NCBI GenBank assembly: GCA_014706295.1
Contig: JACSVZ010000013.1
Span: 1,701,231-1,765,230, forward strand
Direction of reading: 5' to 3'
DNA: 64,000 nt
Origin: Lycocorax pyrrhopterus obiensis
Taxonomy: Eukaryota; Chordata; Aves; Passeriformes; Paradisaeidae
Part shown: positions 59,001 through 64,000 of the stretch, in pieces
How the letters are laid out: each line of letters opens with the position of its first letter
Numbering within the stretch: position 1 is the stretch's first letter
Program-made: the position numbers and the translations under genes
Notes under the pieces: generated by a model
Databases searched by the model: none
What the model saw: only the letters and a program-made list of their open reading frames with translations
Told to the model about the DNA's origin: nothing

Positions 59001-62000
59001 CTAGGAAGGAGCCTGAACTGGACTGATTATATAGAATTCCAGAATGGTTTGGGTTGGTTAAAGCCCATCCAGTTCCACCCTTTCCCAAGGGCAGGGAATC
59101 TTCCACTATCCCAGGTTGCTCCAAGCCCTGTCCAACCTGGCCTTGATAAACCCAAAACGCTTCCAGAAACTTGGCTCCTTGTCCTCACACAAAGCCCTAA
59201 CTCAGGCGTATCAAGCTCATCCCAAAGAGGTTTCCAGGGATCTTACCATCCTTTGTGCTGCTATCAGAGCTGCCAAGGTGCTCCTGCCTGGTGCTCCAGG
59301 GGCACAGAAGGACACCTGGACCCTCCTGCCGTTGATGGTTGCCCCATCCATGGCCCCTCGCACGCTCTCCGCCTGCTCCGCGGTCTCGTACTCCACCACG
59401 GCGAAGTCCCCGCTGCCGCCGTCCTCATCCTGGGCAAACTGCAACAACAACGGTTCCCAGCACTCCACAGAAAACTGGGAATTCCAGGAGCTGCCCTACA
59501 GTGTTTTCACCTGTCCCTTGCAAGATCTTCCACAGCTGACACAACCCAAGGTTAGTATTCCCCCAAACCATGAGGTTTCTTTCTCAAAGTGCCTGAAAAA
59601 AGTTGGATAGCACATCTTCATGTATTTGGCATTCATGCTTATCTCTTCATGATTATCTCTTCATGATTATCTACTCATTCCTTCCATTATCTCTTCCATT
59701 CCCACCTTCACTTCCACCTCACCTCGTGGAAAACCTCAGCTATGAAATGCATTTAACACAAATTAAACAACAAAGGAGGAGTGAAAAGCAAACTGTAAAT
59801 ACAGCTGGATGTTACAACCATTTTTATTTTGCATGATAATTATAAACTCATTATTCTTCATTTTTTCAGCCTGCAATAATCAAAATGTCATTAATCAGGG
59901 TGCATGACAGCTGCTGAAACATGCAACAATGCAAATTCCACCAGTATCTGGTGCCTTTTGGGAGCATGTGAAGTCTGTGGTTGTGTGGAATGCCAAGAGA
60001 AGATGCCAGACTGATCAATCAAGCAGACTGGAAAAGGGCTTACGTGGCAAACACTGCTCTGGCCTTTGTGTGCAGAGTTTGAGAGAGAATGAGCAGATTT
60101 AAATCAAACAAAAAAACGGGGTGAGAAGGGAGGGATGAAGCTTAGGCAAAAATCTCCAGTCCTCAAATGAATGGGAATGATAAACTGATACCAGCTCTGG
60201 TGTGGAAGAGACAAAACCTCCTCCAGACTTCACTGGATAAAAACAACCTCAGCCCCACTAACTCACCTTGACAATTGAAATATAAATGTCAAAGATGGAG
60301 AAGAAAAGGAGGGTGGTCAGATCTTTAATGGCACTGTTACAGCCTGGCCTCTGGGCAGAGCTCTGGAGAACACATATTTTCATATATAAATATACACATA
60401 GATGTGTGTATGTCTGTATTTTATATTTTTTTTTTATTTTGATACCAGTTTAGGTGCACTGGTAAAGACTTGAGGTACTTGTGAAAAGAAGGGTTTGAAG
60501 TTATGGAACATCTGTATTTCAGTTTCAGCTAAACTGAAACACAGTTAAAAACTCCCTTAACATGTTCAAGTGCAGCCACCAATATTCTTGCAAAGGATTC
60601 AGGAAGTTTTAAACTTCCCAAGTAAACAGGTACTGAAAAAAAGCTCCTTATCCCTATCCAGATAAGGGTGGGGTCCTTCTAGTGACAATTTCAAGTTGAC
60701 AGAGGAAAAGAATGAGGTTTTCTGGTCCATTTTGTTGAAATAAAGGCCAAAACACATTTTTCCTAATATCCAAGTGTAAGTATCTGGCTTCAGCTCCTCC
60801 TGACAGAACATTTCTGTTGTCAATAGAGGAGAAATCTAATTCATTTTCTAAAAAATGGTAACTTTGGAATAAGATGAAATAACCCAGAGTTTATTTCATG
60901 AGTTCAGGTAAGAATTTTGGGCAAAGGATTGTACTTGCTGGATGAAATACTGCATCAGCTCCCAGCAGAACTAAGCCATGGCAGCACCACAAGAGCTACA
61001 CTGAAGTTTTCCAGACACAAAGTCTCTCTCCCAGTCATTCTCTGTTGAAATTCCCTCCACACTGAGGTTTCTGCTACCCTGACCTCTCCCAGTTTTTCTG
61101 TCTCTACTCACCGCATCACACCCCTCCTCTTTGCTTTTTCCACGTTTTCTTGGGTCTTCCTCCTCCTCCTTTGTTTGTCCTCAATTTTCACGTCATCTCA
61201 CTCATAAACTCATAATTAATTAGCACTGTTGTGATGATAATTCATCCATTTTCTTCCCTTTCTCACCTCTCAAATCTGAACTATTTCCCACCTCCACCTG
61301 CCTGTATTTTATAGGAACAGGAATATTTACTGACCTAATGCAGACACACACTCTCCTCACCCACACCAAGTGTGACACAAGTTTTATTATGATTTTAAAA
61401 GGTAAAAGTCAATTTTTAAGTGCCCCTAACTGCACAGCAGAGCCCTGTTAGTGAAACTCATCTTTCTCCAAGAAGTCTGTTATTCTTTGAAGCTCAGAAT
61501 TTTTAAAGGATGTTGAAAAATTGTTGGGGGAGCTGATAAGAGCCCCCAGATTATCTGACAGCTGGAAAAAAAGCCCTGAAGGAAAAGGCTTAAAAGGATC
61601 AATCTGTTTAGCTAATTAAACAAAGATTGAGCAGGAGACTTGATTACAGCATTTAATACCTTCTTACAGGAAGAAAATAATGGGGAACAAAAGCTCCTTA
61701 ATTTAGGCATCAGTGAGGTGAGGCTGAAGCCAGACACATTCCCAGGCACGAGTTCAAAACAGCCAGGAATGGGCATTTTCTGGGAAGAGTTAATTCCAAT
61801 CTATTCATCTCCTGATATATTTGGATCAAGGATGTCTAAGGATTTACTCTGGCCAACTAGAAATTCTTGGGGCTGGAAGAGAGCACTAGAGAGGATGAGA
61901 AGGCCTGCGGGTGGTCAGGCTGCACAGCCTGATGGAACTTCTGCTCCAGATGCTGGGAATCTCCGGGTGCTTATCCCTGGGGCTGATCCCTGAGCAGCCT

Positions 62001-63333
62001 TCCAAGAGACTTAAGGGAAAAAAAAACCAACACAAAAACAACCCTGCAACTGAAATCTGTGTGACTGCAAGGAAAGCTTTCCTTCTACTGCCTGTTTATG
62101 ATGATCTGTCTGTGCCATGACATTTATTTGTGGTCTCTTAGCTCACAAGCCATGAGGATGAGAAGGAAACCTTTGCACTACAAAGGCAAGGATCTACCTC
62201 TTCTGTGCTTCCAAGCTTTCCAAAAGATGTGTCACTTCTATCCCTGGCAACACCCAAGAACCCAAGCCTTCATCTTCCTCTATTAGAGAAAAAACATGTT
62301 AAATAATAATATATTAATTACATGACATATTTTACGTCATATAATTAATATATTATATGCTCTGAACTGTTGCACTTGTGGTACTCAAACTCTGCCTTTC
62401 TTTACCAAGCAATGAAACCATCAGCAATATTTTCTTTAAATATATATTATGCTTAATATATATATAAATATATATATAAATATATATAAATATATATATT
62501 TATGCTCTGAACTGTTGCACTTGTGGTACTCATAAACTCTGCCTTTCTTTACCAAGCAATGAAACCATCAGCAATATTTTCTTTAAAAGCTCTCAAAAAT
62601 ACAGTTATTTTCAGTAAATGACATAAGGGGATGTCTCATAAACATGTTGCTGGCATTTCATTGGAGTGGTATCCTGCAGAATTCCCAGACACCACGGATG
62701 AAGCACTGCACACCCCGAGCAGTTAAGCATCACTACTCACATCACTGTGCAGATGCACAGCTGAGCGATTATAGGAAAAATAAAAGTGGGAGACAGCAAG
62801 AGTGAAGTGAGCCAATACTGCAATGCCAACCTTGGTTTTCCATAAGACAGAAATCCAACATACCTGGCAGAAGACAGGTTTGTACTTCAGGGAGAAAGCC
62901 TGGAGCAGTTCTTTCGAATCAGCGCAGTCTTTTTGTAATTTATCCACACAAAGGCACTTGGAGTGAATAAGGTTTGTGGTCAGCTGGTTCACGTCCATCC
63001 ACTGTGCAAACAGAGTGCTCTCCTCCAGCTGCTTGCCCAGGAGTTCCAGCCTGGCCTTGGCAGCAGAGTCCTTCTTCATGTATTCCACAAATCCATAGCC
63101 CTTGGAATGGCCGGTGAGCTCGCTGTAGACCAGGAAACACCTCTCCACGTTGCCATAGGCACGCACCAGTTCCTCAAACTCCTCTATCCTGAGGGAAAGG
63201 GGCAGGTTGGTGATGCACAGCAGAGCATCCGTTGGCTGGAGCTGCACGGAGATCTCCTTCCCACGGAGGGAATACTGGTGGAATTTCCGGATGGCGCTCT
63301 GGGCCTGCTCCCCATTTAACAGGGTGACAAAAG
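46965..63333 (-). CDS. RAVER2: RAVER2 ribonucleoprotein, PTB-binding 2 (5' part outside window)
   Basis: This is an RNA-binding protein with three RRMs that interacts with polypyrimidine-tract-binding protein and modulates its splicing activity; it shuttles between nucleus and cytoplasm. Exons in transcript order: 63333-62864, 59438-59247, 58325-58199, 57322-57240, 54589-54485, 54241-54130, 52963-52731, 51733-51622, 51262-51117, 47090-46965. They join in phase to 1706 nt: two bases completing an Ala codon, 567 codons and a stop. In order they hold the end of RRM1, RRM2 (RNP1 KGYGFVEY), RRM3, a low-complexity proline/glutamine-rich region, and two PTB-binding-type motifs (GLLGEPP and SLLGDPP), ending LKKKRVY. 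Human RAVER2 is about 691 residues, so roughly 110 N-terminal residues are missing at the right edge. No coding exon for them was found in 63334-64000. Confidence 0.95.
48462..48481 (+). repeat. Poly-A run
   Basis: An uninterrupted adenine run of about 19 bases in a RAVER2 intron. No retrocopy was recognised upstream. Confidence 0.85.
50156..50312 (-). mobile_element. CR1 fragment, antisense
   Basis: The blocks 'caccctcccagggaacaattccttccca' and 'gctctcctggagccccttcagg' match the copies at 29.7 and 53.6 kb almost base for base. Confidence 0.85.
51117..51262 (-). CDS. RAVER2: RAVER2 exon before the last, NAGNAG acceptor
   Basis: The acceptor is a tandem cagcag: exon start 51262, or 51265 with one extra Ala codon. 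The donor is CCACAG|gtagga. It encodes [18 protein letters not shown]... [20 protein letters not shown] ending GEYPQ. Confidence 0.88.
51622..51733 (-). CDS. RAVER2: RAVER2 exon with second motif SLLGDPP
   Basis: The acceptor is catttttcag and the donor CTGCCAG|gtaagc. It encodes [20 protein letters not shown] and [17 protein letters not shown] plus one base. The second PTB-binding-type motif has Asp where human RAVER2 has Glu. Confidence 0.92.
52731..52963 (-). CDS. RAVER2: RAVER2 exon: [12 protein letters not shown] segment, Pro/Ala-rich
   Basis: The chosen acceptor is taacccag|CT, which completes a Ser codon; the donor is CAGGGG|gtaagg. It encodes [19 protein letters not shown] and a diverged Pro/Ala-rich stretch ending LKNSDSNQG. 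Downstream CAG repeats offer other in-frame acceptors, so the exact start is uncertain by a few residues. Confidence 0.85.
53440..53818 (-). mobile_element. CR1 fragment (~380 bp), + strand carries the reverse complement
   Basis: It starts 'aaaatgctggaatggtctgagttgggagggaccttaaagatcatgcag' (reverse complement of the CR1 3' end) and continues through 'cagggacaccttccactgtcccaggctgctcc' to 'cttctccaggctgaac'. RAVER2 is on the minus strand, so the element is sense relative to that gene. Confidence 0.88.
54130..54241 (-). CDS. RAVER2: RAVER2 exon with first GLLGEPP motif
   Basis: The acceptor is ttccttttag and the donor CAAGT|gtaaat. It encodes [20 protein letters not shown], then a segment diverged from human ([17 protein letters not shown]). 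The (S/G)LLGEPP motif is the type that raver proteins use to bind PTB RRM2. Confidence 0.9.
54352..54415 (-). mobile_element. CR1 3' end fragment
   Basis: The sequence 'cacagaaccacagaatggctgggttggaagggaccctagaga' is the reverse complement of the CR1 terminus, in the short intron 54242-54484. Confidence 0.8.
54485..54589 (-). CDS. RAVER2: RAVER2 exon: [13 protein letters not shown] segment
   Basis: The acceptor is tcctttctcag and the donor AACAGT|gtaagg; 35 codons. It encodes [20 protein letters not shown] and [15 protein letters not shown]. Confidence 0.9.
57240..57322 (-). CDS. RAVER2: RAVER2 exon: [18 protein letters not shown]
   Basis: The acceptor is tttctaaaacag and the donor CATCAG|gtatgt. 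It encodes (V)[10 protein letters not shown]...FLQLNKVHQ. The SxxPxFL-LNKxHQ pattern matches human. Confidence 0.9.
58199..58325 (-). CDS. RAVER2: RAVER2 exon: GLLPEPNP segment
   Basis: The chosen acceptor is ttcactggag|ATGAGG, because it keeps frame with the preceding exon and gives [14 protein letters not shown], the same length as human. A closer AG (aggaag|GGC) is also in frame but lacks a pyrimidine tract. It ends AVKP plus one base, donor CCTG|gtaagc. Confidence 0.88.
59030..59170 (-). mobile_element. CR1 fragment
   Basis: The blocks 'gaattccagaatggtttgggttgg' and 'cttccactatcccaggttgctccaagccctgtccaacctggcctt' are reverse-complement CR1. The fragment lies within 80 bp of the RAVER2 exon donor at 59246. 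Confidence 0.8.
59247..59438 (-). CDS. RAVER2: RAVER2 exon: RRM3 second half
   Basis: The acceptor is gttgttgttgcag and the donor AGGATG|gtaaga. It encodes [41 protein letters not shown] and [12 protein letters not shown], phase 0 to 0. An ATG-initiated frame that starts just upstream is an artefact of intron read-through. Confidence 0.95.
59439..62863 (-). other. RAVER2: RAVER2 intron (3.4 kb)
   Basis: No gene is seen. It holds T-rich low complexity at about 60,410-60,440 and an 84-bp duplication flanking a (TA)n tract at 62,357-62,587. Confidence 0.65.
62357..62587 (+). repeat. 84/86-bp duplicated unit flanking (TA)n
   Basis: The unit from 'atgctctgaactgttgcacttgtgg' to 'tttctttaaa' occurs at 62357-62440 and 62502-62587. 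The copies are identical except for a 2-bp 'ta' insertion in the second. The 61 bp between them is TA-rich. Confidence 0.93.
62864..63333 (-). CDS. RAVER2: RAVER2 exon: end of RRM1, RRM2, start of RRM3
   Basis: The acceptor is tggtcttttgcag and the donor TGCCAG|gtatgt (minus strand). It encodes (A)[20 protein letters not shown], closing RRM1. RRM2 follows with RNP2 LLCITNLP and RNP1 KGYGFVEY, then SKCLCVDKL opening RRM3, ending KPVFCQ. It is very similar to human RAVER2. Confidence 0.95.
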
Positions 63334-64000
63334 CTGCAAAAGACCAGGAGTGGGGACGTCACCTACCCTGGCTTATCTGCAGCCACACCTCTCCCTCCCC
63401 CTGAAACCACAGGTGAGAGCTGCAGATTTACCCAAAGATAAAACAGATAAATAGATCTATTGTATATATAATATATGTAATGTCTAAAATCCAGGATTAT
63501 CAACTGAACACCATGAGCAACTACCTCAAGAAGTGACTGTGTCGTGGTGCACATGACTTTACTGCTTGTAACCCAACCAAGTTTTATATGTGGGGAGCAA
63601 AATTAAATATTCTACTAGCAGACTTATTTACTAAATGAAATATTCCACGGAAGTCAACACGTTACAGATTCTACGGAATCTTTTTGATGACAACATCCAC
63701 AAATTCTCACTTTGGGGTTAACAGGTCTTTTTTGGGTTTTCAGTCCATAAAACATTTCACACAATCACACAGTCCCAGACTGGGTGAGGGTGGCAGGGAC
63801 CACCTGAGGGCCTCTTGTCCAACCTGTTCCTCCAGCAGGGTCACCCAGATGGGTTCCCAGTATCCCAAGGGATGGACATCCCACAGCTTCTCTGGACAAC
63901 CTGCAACAGTGCTGGGTGACCCTCACAGGGCAGAAGTGTTTCCTGATGTGAGCAAACTGCAAATGCATCTGGACCTGGGTAGGTTTTCCTCTCAGGCACG
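63334..64000 (-). other. RAVER2: RAVER2 intron upstream of the first in-window exon
   Basis: It continues past the right edge. No exon matching the missing RRM1 segment is visible here. It contains a CR1 copy. Confidence 0.75.
63757..64000 (-). mobile_element. CR1 fragment reaching the window edge
   Basis: The blocks 'cacacaatcacacagtcccagactgggtgagggtggcaggga' and 'ttgtccaacctgttcctccagcagggtcacccagat' belong to an antisense CR1 subfamily different from the 29.7-kb type. Confidence 0.8.

Larger units (their letters stand above)
54590..59246 (-). other. RAVER2: RAVER2 introns between 54.6 and 59.2 kb
   Basis: The introns 54590-57239, 57323-58198 and 58326-59246 are A/T-leaning and have no coding signal that I can support. 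A CR1 piece lies at 59.0-59.2 kb. Confidence 0.65.

Noticed and set aside
58821..59555. 244-codon + strand frame
   Set aside because: It is antisense to a RAVER2 RRM3 exon and includes a CR1 piece. The minus-strand exon has the conserved protein.
63334..63756. Possible missing RAVER2 exon encoding the middle of RRM1
   Set aside because: No minus-strand frame shows the expected KYCYVDRNKR-type RNP1 sequence with splice sites, so it is taken to lie beyond base 64000.

Overview
The window is vertebrate nuclear DNA, most likely from a bird. It has multi-exon genes with GT-AG introns, a CpG-island promoter, and many CR1 LINE fragments, the dominant repeat of bird and reptile genomes. There are no bacterial-style operons. 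Two protein-coding genes are recognisable, arranged tail to tail: JAK1 on the + strand and RAVER2 on the - strand. The same convergent pair is known in mammals (human chromosome 1p31.3).

Layout: 1-184 is a CR1 3' end. About 190-1110 is a GC-rich CpG island that should be the JAK1 promoter and non-coding first exon, with a likely splice donor after 651. A ~23 kb first intron follows, with CR1 scraps and low-complexity runs but no gene I can support. The start-codon exon is 23855-23934 and contributes only six coding bases. The other 23 coding exons run from 24745 to 44332. Joined in phase, the 24 coding exons give 3447 nt (1148 residues plus stop), close to human JAK1 (1154). The order is FERM, SH2-like, pseudokinase and tyrosine kinase domains, with all catalytic residues present. 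The JAK1 3' UTR ends near 45,480.

RAVER2 enters from the right edge and runs leftward. Ten coding exons (63333 down to 46965) carry the end of RRM1, RRM2, RRM3, the PTB-binding-type motifs and the C-terminus. The first exon or exons, with the start codon and most of RRM1, lie beyond base 64000. The RAVER2 3' UTR ends near 45,600, so the two transcripts stop about 120 bp apart.

JAK1 is the kinase of type I/II cytokine receptors (interferon, gp130 and common gamma chain families). RAVER2 is a nuclear/cytoplasmic RNA-binding co-regulator of PTB-dependent splicing. They are not known to share a pathway, and their pairing is conserved synteny.

I found no undescribed biological system. The points worth a second look are splice-site and start-site oddities (a GC-AG intron, an NAGNAG acceptor, a poor-context start followed by a strong one), tandem duplications inside introns, one of them carrying repeated acceptor-like sites, and a conserved RAVER2 C-terminal tail. 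Exon boundaries were set by reading frame, splice dinucleotides and remembered human protein sequence. No alignment or transcript evidence was available.
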